Shown here one piece after another: positions 37,122-47,434 of a DNA stretch of 64,000 bases. Source of the stretch: Desulfosporosinus lacus DSM 15449 (GTDB lineage: Bacteria > Bacillota > Desulfitobacteriia > Desulfitobacteriales > Desulfitobacteriaceae). The stretch's first letter is position 1; the number at the start of each line of letters is the position of its first letter. The notes below the pieces were generated by a model that was not told the DNA's origin, searched no databases, and saw nothing but the letters and a program-made list of their open reading frames with translations. Made by a program: the position numbers and the translations under genes. The DNA lies in NCBI RefSeq assembly GCF_900129935.1, contig NZ_FQXJ01000007.1:62001-126000 (forward strand), given 5' to 3'.

Positions 37122-37187
37122 GCCCAGGCGGGTAGGTTTCACTCTGTTTTAATGGGGGTGTAATCTGCCTGGCCTGGTTTTTTTAAT
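37122..37187 (+). terminator. terminator of the pur leader
   Basis: CCAGGCGGGTAGGTTTCAC (37122-) pairs with GTGTAATCTGCCTGG (to about 37171) around a loop, followed by TTTTTTT near 37180. It sits 40 nt before purE and is the expected expression platform of the riboswitch. A TTTGATT/AATCAAA hairpin upstream (37084-37100) may take part in antitermination. Confidence 0.72.
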
Positions 37188-37227
37188 ATTGTTTTTAGGA
37201 AAATGTAAGGAGAGAGGGGAAACTTAA

Positions 37228-37725
37228 ATGAGCCAGATTGGGGTTATTATGGGAAGTGATTCGGATTACAAGGTCATGGAGGAATCCGTCAAAGTTCTTC
37301 GTGAGTTTGAACTTGATTTTGACGTCAAAATTTCTTCTGCGCATAGGACTTTAGAGAGAACCGTCGACTGGGTAAAAGCATTTGAAGCCCAAGGCGGTAA
37401 ACTAATCATCGCAGCGGCAGGGTTGGCCGCCCATTTGCCGGGGGTTGTAGCAGGAGCAACAACTCTACCAGTGATTGGTGTTCCGCTAAGCAGTGGCGCC
37501 ATGGAGGGTATTGATGCTCTTTACTCCATAGTGCAAATGCCCCCGGGAATTCCGGTAGCAACCGTAGGCATTGGTGCGGCACGCAATGCAGCCTTGCTTG
37601 CGGTACAGTTTCTAGCCGTTGAGGATAAACCCCTGAGTATAAAGGTTAAAAACTATCGAGCTCAGATGATGAAAGATATTGAAGAGAAGGACGAAGCACT
37701 GCAAAAAAGATTAAGTCAAGGTTAA
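37228..37725 (+). CDS. purE: N5-carboxyaminoimidazole ribonucleotide mutase PurE
   Basis: The 165-residue protein has IMGSDSDYKVMEESVKVL (residues 7-24), SSAHRTLER, the substrate loop AAGLAAHLPGVVAGATTLPVIGVPL and SIVQMPPGIPVATVGIG. These are the class-I bacterial PurE landmarks. It carboxylates the aminoimidazole ribotide branch. No purK is present in the window. It is first in purEBCFMNHD. Confidence 0.96.
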   Translation: MSQIGVIMGSDSDYKVMEESVKVLREFELDFDVKISSAHRTLERTVDWVKAFEAQGGKLIIAAAGLAAHLPGVVAGATTLPVIGVPLSSGAMEGIDALYSIVQMPPGIPVATVGIGAARNAALLAVQFLAVEDKPLSIKVKNYRAQMMKDIEEKDEALQKRLSQG

Positions 37726-37739
37726 AGGAGAATGTAAGC

Positions 37740-39035
37740 ATGATTGAACGCTATACCCTTCCTCAAATGGGTGGGATTTGGACAGACGAGCATCGCCTCG
37801 AACTATGGCTGAAAATTGAAATTGCCGCTTGCGAAGGATGGGCCAAGCTAGGAAAAATTCCGAATGAAGCTGTCGAAGTTATTCGGAAGAAGGCTTCCTT
37901 CTCTTGGGAAAGGGTGCAAGCGATTGAAGAAGTGACCCAACATGATGTGTTGGCGTTTTTGACCAATGTAGCAGAAAATGTGGGAGATGAAGCAAAACAT
38001 ATTCATCTCGGCCTTACTTCCTCTGATGTCCTTGATACGGCACTCTCCCTGCAATTAGTGGAAGCGTCTGATATTTTGTTGGCTAAGCTAGAGGGATTGG
38101 AAGCGGTTCTGAACCGCAGAGCGATTGAACATCGGGACACCTTGATGATGGGACGCACACATGGAATTCACGCAGAACCAATTACCTTAGGATTGAAGTT
38201 TGCATTGTGGTACGATGAAATTAGACGTCAAAAAAAGCGCTTAGTTTTCGCTCGAGAGGAAATAAGGGTAGGGAAAATTTCTGGTGCGGTAGGGACCTTC
38301 GCCAATGTAGATCCTCAAGTTGAAGCGCATGTTTGCCAAGTGCTTGGTTTAGAGCCGGCTATGATTTCTACCCAAATCCTTCAACGTGACCGACATGCCT
38401 TTTTCATGACAACCCTTGCTGGGATTGCAAGTTCACTTGATAAAATGGCAACTGAGCTTCGCAACTTACAACGAACTGATGTTCATGAGGTGGAAGAAGC
38501 TTTTGGAAAAGGGCAGAAAGGTTCCTCGGCTATGCCTCACAAGAAAAACCCGATTACTCCTGAACGTATCTGCGGCATGGCCAGGGTTATTCGTGCCAAT
38601 GCTCAAGTAGCACTGGAAAACGTTGCCTTATGGCATGAGAGAGATATATCACATTCTTCTGCGGAACGAATGATCTTACCGGATAGCACAATTGCTTTAG
38701 ACTATATGCTTCATAAGATGACACAGCTTATAGATCGGCTAGAAGTATTCCCAGAACAAATGAAGTTGAATATCGACAAAGGATTTGGCTTGATTTTTTC
38801 TCAACGAGTTATGTTAGCCTTGGTTGATAAGGGTGTCAGTCGGGAGATGGCATATTCCTTGGTTCAACGCAATGCTATGGAAGCTTGGAATACTAAAGAG
38901 CAATTTCAGAACTTAATTAGCAGAGACTCCGATATTCGAGATTATTTAGATGAAAAAGAAATAAGCGACCTGTTTGATTATGCTTATCATACAAAGCATG
39001 TAGCAGATATTTTTCAGCGTTTAGAACTCGTTTAG
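37740..39035 (+). CDS. purB: Adenylosuccinate lyase
   Basis: The 431-residue protein belongs to the fumarase/ASL superfamily, with HLGLTSSDVLDTALSLQL (near residue 86), the RTHGIHAEP motif (near 138) and the signature GSSAMPHKKNPI (near 261), plus KAHISHSS-type HERDISHSSAERM. It cleaves SAICAR and adenylosuccinate. It starts 14 nt after purE, in the pur operon. Confidence 0.97.
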   Translation: MIERYTLPQMGGIWTDEHRLELWLKIEIAACEGWAKLGKIPNEAVEVIRKKASFSWERVQAIEEVTQHDVLAFLTNVAENVGDEAKHIHLGLTSSDVLDTALSLQLVEASDILLAKLEGLEAVLNRRAIEHRDTLMMGRTHGIHAEPITLGLKFALWYDEIRRQKKRLVFAREEIRVGKISGAVGTFANVDPQVEAHVCQVLGLEPAMISTQILQRDRHAFFMTTLAGIASSLDKMATELRNLQRTDVHEVEEAFGKGQKGSSAMPHKKNPITPERICGMARVIRANAQVALENVALWHERDISHSSAERMILPDSTIALDYMLHKMTQLIDRLEVFPEQMKLNIDKGFGLIFSQRVMLALVDKGVSREMAYSLVQRNAMEAWNTKEQFQNLISRDSDIRDYLDEKEISDLFDYAYHTKHVADIFQRLELV

Positions 39036-39147
39036 GTGAATAAAAACAGTTGAACGGAAGTGAACTCGCTCAACTAAAGATGAAATGCTTAAATACTTGC
39101 AACAGATACTTGGCATACTTCACCAAATATGAAAGGGGTTATACTTA

Positions 39148-39861
39148 ATGGAAAAGTTAGAATTACGATACGAGGGAAAAGCTAAGAGAGTGTATGACAC
39201 TGATCAAAATGAATATTTCTGGGTAGCCTATAAAGATGATGCCACTGCCTTCAACGGGGAGAAAAAAGGACAAATCGTGGATAAGGGATTGGTCAATAAC
39301 CAGTTATCAGCACTGTTCTTTGAGGAAATTGAAAAAGCGGGTATTCTAACCCATTATGTTAAATTGTTAAGCGATCGGGATATGCTTGTACATCGTTTAG
39401 AAATGATTCCACTCGAAGTTGTTGTGCGCAACATTGTGGCCGGAAGTCTGTCAAAGCGTCTTGGAGTAGAGGAAGGTTTTGTACTTTCACGCCCGGTTGT
39501 AGAATTATATTATAAAGATGATGCGTTGGGGGACCCGATGGTTAATGAATCTCACGTCGAGGCGATGGGCTGGGCGAGTATGGATGTTGCGCGAGAAATT
39601 CAAGCCATGGGCTTAAAAGTCAACTCGATTTTACAGTCTATCTTAGTAAAAGCGGGTATCGAATTGATCGACTTTAAACTGGAATTCGGAGTGCGTGATG
39701 GAAAAGTTTATCTTGGCGATGAGATTTCTCCAGACACTTGCCGTTATTGGGATATTGAAACACGCGAAAAGCTGGACAAGGATCGCTTCCGACGTGATTT
39801 GGGAAAAGTCGAAGAAGCGTATCAAGAAGTCTATCGCAGGGTTAAGGCGGTCCTTGCATAG
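39148..39861 (+). CDS. purC: SAICAR synthase
   Basis: The 237-residue protein has [45 protein letters not shown] and [28 protein letters not shown] (the canonical PurC C-terminal domain). It ligates aspartate to CAIR. It lies 112 nt after purB with AAGGGG upstream. Confidence 0.97.
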   Translation: MEKLELRYEGKAKRVYDTDQNEYFWVAYKDDATAFNGEKKGQIVDKGLVNNQLSALFFEEIEKAGILTHYVKLLSDRDMLVHRLEMIPLEVVVRNIVAGSLSKRLGVEEGFVLSRPVVELYYKDDALGDPMVNESHVEAMGWASMDVAREIQAMGLKVNSILQSILVKAGIELIDFKLEFGVRDGKVYLGDEISPDTCRYWDIETREKLDKDRFRRDLGKVEEAYQEVYRRVKAVLA

Positions 39862-39933
39862 ACCCTTAAGCAAGCATGCTATGGCAAGTAAGCTTAGAAG
39901 TGAGAATAGTATTTAATCATCTCTTAAAATGAC

Positions 39934-39980
39934 GCGGTGAAGTACTGATATCTTTATATGATCTAGACGTACTTCGCCGC
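39934..39980 (+). promoter_or_regulatory. hairpin between purC and purF
   Basis: GCGGTGAAGTAC (39934-39945) pairs with GTACTTCGCCGC (39969-39980) with a single G-T. It lacks a T-run, so it is not a clear terminator. It may be an intra-operon mRNA processing or stability element. Confidence 0.4.
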
Positions 39981-40014
39981 AAGCGCGGAACTAAGGGGGA
40001 GAGAGGGGCCGAAA

Positions 40015-41433
40015 ATGTTCGAATTTGGAGAGGACAAACCGAAAGAGGAATGTGGAGTCTTTGGTATTTATGCTCCCGATCAAGAGGTTGCCCGTCTTAC
40101 TTATTACGGGCTTTATGCTTTACAGCACCGTGGTCAAGAAAGCGCTGGAATCGCAGTTTCGAATGGCTTGAGCATCAATGTGCATAAAGGAATGGGTTTA
40201 GTGTCGGAAGTTTTTTCTGACAGCATAGTAGAAGGCTTGAAAGGGAAAATGGCCATCGGTCATGTGCGATATTCCACGACGGGATCAAGTCTGCTGGCAA
40301 ATGCTCAGCCTTTAGTGGTACACTATCAAAAAGGTATGATGGCTTTAGCACATAATGGGAATTTGACAAACGCATCCGATCTTCGAGAAGAACTAGGAAA
40401 AAACGGTGCGGTTTTCCAAACGACGGTTGACAGTGAAGTGATTATTAACCTTATAACTCGGTATCGCCGAGAATCATTAGAAGACGCGCTAGTTAAGACC
40501 ATGATGGATCTGCGCGGGGCATATGCCTTGGTTATCTTAGCGGAGGATAAGCTTTTTGGAATCAGGGATCCCCTAGGCGTTCGCCCTTTATGTATTGGGA
40601 AGCTAGGGAGTTGGTATTGTCTAGCTTCGGAAAGTTGTGCCCTTGATACTATTGGCGCAGAGTTTGTAAGAGATGTAGAACCTGGTGAAATTGTTGTAAT
40701 TGATAAAGAAGGACTACACTCACGTCGGGGGTTGAACAAAACTAAGCGGGCGTGCTGTGCTTTTGAATATATCTATTTCGCTCGACCAGACAGTACGATG
40801 GATCAGTTAAATATAGCTGAGAGCCGACGGCAGATGGGTATAGAACTGGCCCATGAATGTCCGATTGAAGCAGATCTTGTAATTGCAGTTCCAGATTCCG
40901 GAACTGCTTCGGCCTTAGGGTATGCGACGGCATTGGGAATACCGTTTGGAGAAGGACTTATTAAAAATCGTTATGTGGGCAGAACCTTTATTCAACCGAC
41001 TCAGGCAATGAGAGAAGTTGCAGTTCGTCTTAAACTTAATGCTAATGCGAGCGTTCTGAAAGATAAACGTGTCGTGATGATCGATGATTCTATCGTCCGA
41101 GGAACGACTAGTTCTAAGCTTGTGGAAATGGTCAAGAAGGCGGGAGCTAAAGAAGTACATTTTTTAATCAGTTCTCCTCCAGTGGCCTACCCGTGTTTCT
41201 ATGGAATTGACACTGCAGAACGGGAAAAGCTCATTGCCAATCAATTGGATGTCGATGGAATTCGACAGTATGTTGGGGCAGATTCATTGCACTATATTTC
41301 TGAGGAGGGCTTGCTTCGCGCACTGGGGACAGAGGCTGTTTGCCTGGCTTGCTTTAATGGAGCGTATCCTATTCCAGTTTCGAGTTTAAACCGAGGTAAG
41401 AGCAATTTTGAATCTCATAATTCTTGTGGGTGA
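40015..41433 (+). CDS. purF: Amidophosphoribosyltransferase PurF
   Basis: The 472-residue protein has an N-terminal propeptide [12 protein letters not shown] before the nucleophile Cys13 in [10 protein letters not shown]. The Ntn domain is followed by the PRTase motif [14 protein letters not shown] (near residue 355). Iron-sulfur cysteines fit the B. subtilis type, for example [17 protein letters not shown] and [12 protein letters not shown]. It commits PRPP to purine synthesis. Fe-S assembly and propeptide cleavage are expected. It ends 25 nt before purM. Confidence 0.96.
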   Translation: MFEFGEDKPKEECGVFGIYAPDQEVARLTYYGLYALQHRGQESAGIAVSNGLSINVHKGMGLVSEVFSDSIVEGLKGKMAIGHVRYSTTGSSLLANAQPLVVHYQKGMMALAHNGNLTNASDLREELGKNGAVFQTTVDSEVIINLITRYRRESLEDALVKTMMDLRGAYALVILAEDKLFGIRDPLGVRPLCIGKLGSWYCLASESCALDTIGAEFVRDVEPGEIVVIDKEGLHSRRGLNKTKRACCAFEYIYFARPDSTMDQLNIAESRRQMGIELAHECPIEADLVIAVPDSGTASALGYATALGIPFGEGLIKNRYVGRTFIQPTQAMREVAVRLKLNANASVLKDKRVVMIDDSIVRGTTSSKLVEMVKKAGAKEVHFLISSPPVAYPCFYGIDTAEREKLIANQLDVDGIRQYVGADSLHYISEEGLLRALGTEAVCLACFNGAYPIPVSSLNRGKSNFESHNSCG

Positions 41434-41458
41434 GCTTAATATACGGAAGGAGGAAGCA

Positions 41459-42508
41459 TTGTTGGGATATTCATATCGAGACGCAGGGGTTGATATCCAA
41501 GCGGGAAATGAAGTTGTAGAACGTATCAAACCAGCGGTTGCTCGGACTCTTCGACCAGAAGTCCTCGGCGGGCTAGGCGGATTTGGCGGGCTTTTTAAAC
41601 TAGATTTGGCTAAATATCCAAATCCAGTTCTTGTTTCTGGAACAGATGGAGTAGGAACTAAGCTGCGCCTTGCTTTTCAAATGAATAAGCACGATAGCAT
41701 CGGACAAGATGCGGTAGCTATGTGTGTTAATGATATCTTGGTACAAGGGGCAGAACCTTTGTATTTTCTCGATTACCTGGCGGTTGGAAAAGTGGAACCG
41801 AAACGACTGGCCGAGGTCATTGGCGGGATTGCCGGTGGGTGTGAAATGGCCGGCTGTGCCTTAATCGGGGGAGAAACGGCAGAAATGCCTGGTTTCTATG
41901 CAGAAGACGAATATGATATTGCAGGATTTTCAGTGGGAGTGGTGAATGAAGATAAGTTAATCGACGGTTCAAAGATTCAAGCAGGAGATACACTTATCGG
42001 TTTACCTTCGTCCGGTCTTCACAGCAATGGGTACTCCTTAGCCCGAAAAATCTTCGAATCCTATTCCTTAGATGAAGAATTCCCAGAGTTAGGGGAATCT
42101 CTTGGGGAGGCACTGCTTCGCCCAACCCGCATTTATGTCAAGTCAATTTTGTTGCTTCTTTCTGATGCAGAGATACTTGGCATGGCCCATATTACGGGTG
42201 GAGGTTTAACGGATAACGTTCCCAGAATATTGCCCGCAGGTTTGGGGATTCGAATTAATACATCAGCTTGGAAACGACCGCCAATTTTTTCGTTGTTACA
42301 ACGCCTGGGAGATGTAGCCTGGTCAGAAATGTATCGGACTTTTAATATGGGAATTGGTTATGTCCTGATTGTCCGTTCAGAGGCTGAGGGATTAGTTCGA
42401 CAAAAACTTGATGAGTTAGGTGAGAAAAGCTTCGTTATTGGAAGTGTCGTTACTGGAGAAGGGGTGGCTTATGAGGACGGCAATACTGGCATCAGGTCGT
42501 GGGAGTAA
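41459..42508 (+). CDS. purM: Phosphoribosylformylglycinamidine cyclo-ligase PurM
   Basis: The 349-residue protein starts with TTG 41459 ([16 protein letters not shown]) behind AAGGAGG; an earlier GTG/ATG in the same frame at 41408 lies in purF. Motifs are [38 protein letters not shown] and [16 protein letters not shown]. It makes aminoimidazole ribotide, the precursor shared by PurE, ThiC and BzaAB in this window. It overlaps purN by 38 nt. Confidence 0.95.
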   Translation: MLGYSYRDAGVDIQAGNEVVERIKPAVARTLRPEVLGGLGGFGGLFKLDLAKYPNPVLVSGTDGVGTKLRLAFQMNKHDSIGQDAVAMCVNDILVQGAEPLYFLDYLAVGKVEPKRLAEVIGGIAGGCEMAGCALIGGETAEMPGFYAEDEYDIAGFSVGVVNEDKLIDGSKIQAGDTLIGLPSSGLHSNGYSLARKIFESYSLDEEFPELGESLGEALLRPTRIYVKSILLLLSDAEILGMAHITGGGLTDNVPRILPAGLGIRINTSAWKRPPIFSLLQRLGDVAWSEMYRTFNMGIGYVLIVRSEAEGLVRQKLDELGEKSFVIGSVVTGEGVAYEDGNTGIRSWE

Positions 42509-43088
42509 TCTTCAAGCTTTGATTACAACCTGCCAAAGCGGCAACCTTCCTATCGAGATAGTGGCTGTTGGATCAGACCTTCCAGGGGCTGGTGCACTAA
42601 TGCTGGCTGAGGAGGCTGGAATTCCTGCCCGTGTTTTTCCGATCAGTAATTATCAGCATCGTCAAGCCCAAGAGGAAGATATCTTGATCTGGATGCAAAA
42701 TAATGAGGTGGAGCTGTTACTTTTGGCAGGGTATATGAGGGTTTTGAGTCCTTATTGTATGAGTCAAATACATTTTCCGGTCCTGAATATCCATCCTTCA
42801 TTACTGCCCGCTTTTCCAGGCCTCCACGCCCAACGTCAAGCACTGGATTATGGAGTCAAAGTAAGTGGGTGTACTGTACACTTTGTTGATGAAGGCTTGG
42901 ATAGCGGCCCAATTATTTTACAAGAGGCAGTGCCTGTGTTGTCAGAGGATACAGAAGAAAGCTTGTCTCAGAGAATTTTAGCGGTGGAACATCGTCTCTA
43001 TTCCGATGCCGTTCGCTTGTTAGCTTTAGGGAAAGTAGAGCGGACTGGGCGTAGAGTACATATTTTGCAACAGGAGGAATTGGGATGA
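42471..43088 (+). CDS. purN: Phosphoribosylglycinamide formyltransferase PurN
   Basis: ATG 42471 opens [18 protein letters not shown], the family N-terminus. Further motifs are [13 protein letters not shown] and [44 protein letters not shown], the catalytic Asp/His region. The 205-residue enzyme transfers formyl from 10-formyl-THF to GAR. It overlaps purM by 38 nt and purH by 4 nt. Confidence 0.96.
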   Translation: MRTAILASGRGSNLQALITTCQSGNLPIEIVAVGSDLPGAGALMLAEEAGIPARVFPISNYQHRQAQEEDILIWMQNNEVELLLLAGYMRVLSPYCMSQIHFPVLNIHPSLLPAFPGLHAQRQALDYGVKVSGCTVHFVDEGLDSGPIILQEAVPVLSEDTEESLSQRILAVEHRLYSDAVRLLALGKVERTGRRVHILQQEELG

Positions 43089-44629
43089 AGCGAAGAGCTC
43101 TCATAAGCGTTTCCGACAAGAAGGGAATTGTAATTTTTGCGCGTGAACTTGCAGATTTAGGCTTCGAGTTGATTTCAACCGGGGGGACCTACAAAGCACT
43201 TGATGAAGCTAATATCCCGGTGAAATATGTGAGTGAGGTCACGGGATTTCCTGAAGTTTTAGATGGTCGAGTCAAGACACTTCACCCTTTAATTCACGGT
43301 GGGATTTTGGCGAGGGACAGTGTCAAACATATGGAACAAATGGAACAGAACGGAATTTTTTATATTGACTTAGTAGTGGTTAATCTTTATCCATTTCGAG
43401 AGACTATTGCTAAGCCTGGAGTGACCTTTGAAGAGGCCATAGAAAATATAGACGTAGGCGGGCCAACCATGGTTCGCGCTGCAGCTAAGAATCATGGGCG
43501 GGTTACCGTGTTGGTCAATCCAGAATCTTATGAAGAAGTTTTAAGCGTTTTGCGTGAAACAGGGAATGTTCCTGCGGGCATGCGCAAGCGACTAGCTGCT
43601 GAAGCTTTTGCTCATACCGCTGAATATGACCGACTGATTGCCGGGTATCTAGAGCGGCAGATTGAACCGCCGGATACTTTCCCGGAGACGCTTCGCATAA
43701 CTGCTCAAAAGGTTCAAGAACTGCGTTATGGCGAAAACCCACAGCAGAAGGCAGCCTTCTATATTAGTTCAGAGGCCGGAGTGGGGACCCTCGCAAACGG
43801 CAAACAACTTCAAGGGAAAGAACTCTCGTACAATAATTGGATAGATATGAATGCTGCTTGGAAACTTGTGCGTGAATTTGAATTGTGCGCAGCGACGATC
43901 ATTAAACACACTAACCCCTGTGGAGTGGCAATAGGCAAGACACCGCTTGAGGCTTATGAAAATGCATTTGCTGCAGATCCGGTTTCCGCTTTTGGCGGCA
44001 TTATCGCCTTTAATCGTGTCGTAGATACAGCATGTGCTGAAGCCCTTAAAGAACGTTTCTATGAAGTCATTATAGCGCCAGATTTTAGTCCGGAAGCTCG
44101 CGAGATTCTAAGTGCTAAAACAAATCTTCGACTCTTTGTGGTTGGCAGAGGGGACGTGGGCAAGGTTATGCCCGGTTGGGTTTCCAGAAGTATTGAAGGT
44201 GGATATCTTGTTCAAGAGGTCGATCAGGGGACCACTTCAGTTAGCGAATGGGATGTTGCTTCAGAACAAAAACCTACGGAAGAAGATCTAGTAGCCCTCG
44301 ATTTTGCGTGGCGTATTGTGAAACATGTCAAGTCAAATGCTATCGTAGTCACAGATCATAAACAGACGCTGGGTGTTGGAGCAGGGCAAATGAATAGAGT
44401 TGGGTCAGTCAAGATTGCGCTTGAACAGGCCGGAGATAAAGCTAAAGGGGCTTATCTGGCCTCGGATGCCTTCTTTCCTTTCCCTGATTCGATCGAAGAG
44501 GCTGCAAAAGCGGGTATTCGTGCCATCGTTCAGCCAGGGGGGTCTCGCAATGATCCTTCGGTTATCGAAGCCGCTAATCGCTTAAATATAATTATGGTCT
44601 TTACACATCGCCGGCATTTTCAGCATTAA
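43085..44629 (+). CDS. purH: Bifunctional AICAR formyltransferase/IMP cyclohydrolase PurH
   Basis: The 514-residue protein has the N-terminal IMPCH domain starting RALISVSDKKGIV with ISTGGTYKAL, and the C-terminal AICAR transformylase with LRYGENPQQKAAFY, KHTNPCGVA and FPFPDSIEEAAKAGIRAIVQPGGSRND. It completes IMP synthesis using 10-formyl-THF. It overlaps purN by 4 nt (ATGA). Confidence 0.97.
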   Translation: MKRRALISVSDKKGIVIFARELADLGFELISTGGTYKALDEANIPVKYVSEVTGFPEVLDGRVKTLHPLIHGGILARDSVKHMEQMEQNGIFYIDLVVVNLYPFRETIAKPGVTFEEAIENIDVGGPTMVRAAAKNHGRVTVLVNPESYEEVLSVLRETGNVPAGMRKRLAAEAFAHTAEYDRLIAGYLERQIEPPDTFPETLRITAQKVQELRYGENPQQKAAFYISSEAGVGTLANGKQLQGKELSYNNWIDMNAAWKLVREFELCAATIIKHTNPCGVAIGKTPLEAYENAFAADPVSAFGGIIAFNRVVDTACAEALKERFYEVIIAPDFSPEAREILSAKTNLRLFVVGRGDVGKVMPGWVSRSIEGGYLVQEVDQGTTSVSEWDVASEQKPTEEDLVALDFAWRIVKHVKSNAIVVTDHKQTLGVGAGQMNRVGSVKIALEQAGDKAKGAYLASDAFFPFPDSIEEAAKAGIRAIVQPGGSRNDPSVIEAANRLNIIMVFTHRRHFQH

Positions 44630-44671
44630 TGATAAATTCAAATGGTTATAAATGGGAAGCGGGGTCAGACA

Positions 44672-45937
44672 GTGAAGAAGCATCGTGTGTTAATTATAGG
44701 CAACGGCGGACGAGAACATGCTTTAGCTTGGAAGTTGGCGCAAAGCCCTGAACTTGAACGCTTATATGTAGCACCGGGAAATGCCGGGACAGTTATCTGG
44801 AATGTCCCAATTTCTGTTCAGGATATTGCCGGGTTAGTGGAATTTGCCGTTAAGGAGAAGATCGATCTAACGGTTGTCGGTCCAGAAGACCCCTTGAGTT
44901 TAGGCATTGTAGATGCTTTTCAGGAGGCGGGTCTGAGAATCTTTGGGCCGACTCAGGCTGCAGCTCAGTTGGAGGGAAGCAAGTCGTTTGCCAAAATGAT
45001 TATGGAAGGCGCTAAGATTCCTACAGCAGAGTGGCAAGTATTTGAAGATCCGGTCCGAGCCAAAAAGTACATTGAAACCATAGGCGCTCCTTGTGTTTTG
45101 AAAGCGGATGGCTTAGCGGCGGGTAAAGGTGTTATAGTAGCAATGGATTTGGAGACTGCCCTCCAAGCGGTGGATGAAATAATGGACGGCAACTTTGGTT
45201 CAGCAGGTAAAAAATTGCTTATCGAGGAGTTCTTAGAGGGGCAAGAAGTTAGCTTACTGTGTTTTTCGGATGGGGTTACAGCTTTACCTATGGTTCCTGT
45301 TCAGGATCACAAGCGGGCCTTAGAGGGTGACCTGGGGCTTAACACTGGAGGTATGGGTACGTATAGCCCTCCTCCAATTTGGACGACTGAACTTGAAGCA
45401 ATCGTCATGCGCAACCTTGTTTCGCCGACTCTTAAGATAATGCAAGAACGAGGGACTCCCTTTGTAGGAGTACTTTTCTTGGGGTTGATGATAACTAAGC
45501 AGGGCCCTAAACTCTTAGAATATAATGTTCGGTTTGGTGATCCAGAAACCCAAGTGGTTATGAAACGACTTAAGTCAGATCTTCTGCCAGTTCTTTGGGC
45601 GTGTACAGAAAAAAATCTTTCCGAAGTTCAGTTGGAGTGGAAAAATGAAGTTGCAGTTTGTGTAGTAATGGCTGCTGAGGGCTATCCTTTAGCTTACACA
45701 AAGGGGGTACCGATCCGATTGCCATTGGAGAGTGGTCAAGATGCAGTTATCTTTCACGCCGGAACAGGAATTCATGAAGGACAGCTTCTGAGTACTGGAG
45801 GACGGGTCTTGGGAATAACTGCTGAAGGACAAACCCTTCAAAAGGCTCGAGAGAAGGCGTATGCTCTGGTAGATGAAATTGATTTCCCGAAATCACATTT
45901 TCGACGGGATATTGGCGTGAAAGGGTTAGGAAACTAA
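44672..45937 (+). CDS. purD: Phosphoribosylamine-glycine ligase PurD
   Basis: GTG 44672 opens MKKHRVLIIGNGGREHALAWKLA, the ATP-grasp PurD N-terminus. Internal motifs are GPEDPLSLG, VLKADGLAAGKGV, VPVQDHKRALEGDLGLNTGGMGTYSPPP and EYNVRFGDPETQ. It forms GAR from phosphoribosylamine and glycine. An ATG at 44642 would add ten residues but lacks a clear ribosome binding site. It is the last gene of the pur operon. No purS, purQ, purL or purK is present here, so FGAM synthase must be encoded elsewhere. Confidence 0.95.
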   Translation: MKKHRVLIIGNGGREHALAWKLAQSPELERLYVAPGNAGTVIWNVPISVQDIAGLVEFAVKEKIDLTVVGPEDPLSLGIVDAFQEAGLRIFGPTQAAAQLEGSKSFAKMIMEGAKIPTAEWQVFEDPVRAKKYIETIGAPCVLKADGLAAGKGVIVAMDLETALQAVDEIMDGNFGSAGKKLLIEEFLEGQEVSLLCFSDGVTALPMVPVQDHKRALEGDLGLNTGGMGTYSPPPIWTTELEAIVMRNLVSPTLKIMQERGTPFVGVLFLGLMITKQGPKLLEYNVRFGDPETQVVMKRLKSDLLPVLWACTEKNLSEVQLEWKNEVAVCVVMAAEGYPLAYTKGVPIRLPLESGQDAVIFHAGTGIHEGQLLSTGGRVLGITAEGQTLQKAREKAYALVDEIDFPKSHFRRDIGVKGLGN

Positions 45938-46093
45938 AATTTCCATAATAAGGTTTAACATATTCTTCACACAAACTTCATGGCAATGTAACACGGATGA
46001 TCTATACTTAGATTAGTCAGTAATGATTACCCGTTACTGCAACGGTTAACATATATTCTTCTCATTTTTCTCCCCTTCTTTTCTTTCTTTTTC

Positions 46094-46125
46094 CCCCTCC
46101 TTTGACGGGAGGGGATTTCTTTTCT
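46094..46125 (+). terminator. pur operon terminator
   Basis: CCCCTCC (46094-46100) and GGAGGGG (46108-46114) form a stem followed by ATTTCTTTTC. It lies about 160 nt after purD. The rest of 45938-46193 holds no gene; a CAGTAA/TTACTG dyad at 46019-46040 was seen. Confidence 0.65.
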
Positions 46126-46193
46126 TTAAATTGACTAATCCCCACTAAACTCTCGCACTCGTTTTATGACATCTTGCCCCATGGCTATAAGAG

Positions 46194-46237
46194 CAAGAAT
46201 CCTGCTCACAAATTATGTGGCAGGATTCTTGTTTTTT
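46194..46237 (+). terminator. second hairpin terminator before the CotJC-like gene
   Basis: CAAGAATCCTGC (46194-46205) and GCAGGATTCTTG (46220-46231) form a perfect 12-bp stem followed by TTTTTTA. There is no gene between it and the previous terminator, so it may end a short untranslated transcript or be a second safeguard. Confidence 0.75.
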
Positions 46238-46413
46238 ACACGAGATGGACAAAATGATCCAAGCTCTGACAAATAGGACAATGTAATAACGCTTTCGATC
46301 ACTTCCTCTGAGCAGTTTATTAATGACAAAAGAGAAGTGTTATTCAGTCGCTTGTGACCACATGGATTCTATCGCCATATAATAAAGGCAGGATTCTTTA
46401 AATAGAGGGTGGG

Positions 46414-46974
46414 ATGGAAGTGTTTAATTATCACAAACGTTTGTTTTATCCGATCCACGTTGAACGTGAAGATCCAGTGTTTGCAAAAGTGCTGACAGAA
46501 CATTATTCAGGAATTGACAGTGAGTTGGCATCAGCCTTACAATACTTTAACCAACGTTCGAATATATCAAATCGACATATTCGAGAACTGCTGGGGATAA
46601 TCTCTGCAGAAGAATTTGGACATATGGAATTGATTTCAGTAGCGATTAATAAACTGGGAGGACCACCCTTATCTCTGGTTAATACCCAGGGTGCTTTATG
46701 GGGAATTACGCAGATTAACCAAAGCCTGGACGTTATTAAAATGCTGCAGATGGATATCCAGACGGAAACTAGAGTGATTCGTCTATATCAGCAACAGCTG
46801 GAACTGACAGATGATCTAAATATGAAGAAGATGATTAGGTTTCTAATTACCAGGGGAGAAGTACATAAATACTTATTAAAAAAAGCCCAGAAGTTACTTC
46901 GTGAAAACGGTTTGCCAGAGGAATTTAATGAATTGATTTACGACTATAAGATGAGTTTGCAAGTCTTGAAATAA
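46414..46974 (+). CDS. Manganese-catalase family (CotJC-like) spore coat protein
   Basis: The 186-residue protein shows ferritin-like four-helix features: HYSGIDSELASALQYFNQ (Glu), SAEEFGHMELI (ExxH), QTETRVIRLYQQQ and ITRGEVHKYLLKKA. Manganese catalases have these ligands, and B. subtilis CotJC (about 190 residues) is the closest short type. A spore coat role is inferred from this length. The start is behind GAGGGTGGG. It is followed by a perfect terminator hairpin. Confidence 0.8.
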   Translation: MEVFNYHKRLFYPIHVEREDPVFAKVLTEHYSGIDSELASALQYFNQRSNISNRHIRELLGIISAEEFGHMELISVAINKLGGPPLSLVNTQGALWGITQINQSLDVIKMLQMDIQTETRVIRLYQQQLELTDDLNMKKMIRFLITRGEVHKYLLKKAQKLLRENGLPEEFNELIYDYKMSLQVLK

Positions 46975-47005
46975 TAGTAAATGGATTGGATTAACTTCTA
47001 AAAGT

Positions 47006-47040
47006 AATATTAAAGTCGGCCAAAGGCCGACTTTAATATT
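47006..47040. terminator. bidirectional terminator
   Basis: AATATTAAAGTCGGCC (47006-47021) and GGCCGACTTTAATATT (47025-47040) are perfect arms around AAA. It lies between convergent genes and overlaps the stop codon of the minus-strand CC/Se-motif gene. Confidence 0.85.
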
Positions 47041-47353
47041 TAATAACCCAATCAGAAACCATTAATCGTTCGGACAAGCCCAGCCCTTCAGTATCGATGG
47101 TTAATTTCGGCTTCGGGATTAAATCGCGATCATAATACACCGTGATTCCATCAAAAATAAATTCGTGAAAATCCTCAGGCTTCCTTGGGCTTCCTTTTCG
47201 CACGGCAGGGGGAGTAGAGAGCGGGATGCAACACTGAGTGACTACAATGCGCTTTATGTAAAGTTTATTTTTTTTAGCCTTCTGAAGGAATTTCATTGCT
47301 TTCTGTGTAATGTTAATATTCATGTTCGAACTCATTTTAAGGTTAGGATCCAA
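47033..47353 (-). CDS. CC/Se-motif family small protein
   Basis: The protein starts with TTG 47353 (MDPNLKMSSNMNINIT), with AAGGAGGTG 11 nt upstream; ATG 47335 is an alternative. It is about 106 residues and contains YIKRIVVTQCCIPLSTPP, with adjacent cysteines. This resembles the HesB-like CC/Se-motif (seleno)protein family, in which the second Cys is Sec in some members; here both are Cys. Context does not reveal its function. It is divergent from the WYL regulator. Confidence 0.6.
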   Translation of the reverse strand: MDPNLKMSSNMNINITQKAMKFLQKAKKNKLYIKRIVVTQCCIPLSTPPAVRKGSPRKPEDFHEFIFDGITVYYDRDLIPKPKLTIDTEGLGLSERLMVSDWVIKY

Positions 47354-47434
47354 TCGTGGATTCACCTCCTTAATGTTGCCATATCTATTCTATCATTTCT
47401 TTTTTCGGTTGCAAGGGATTGGAGGATTACAAGT

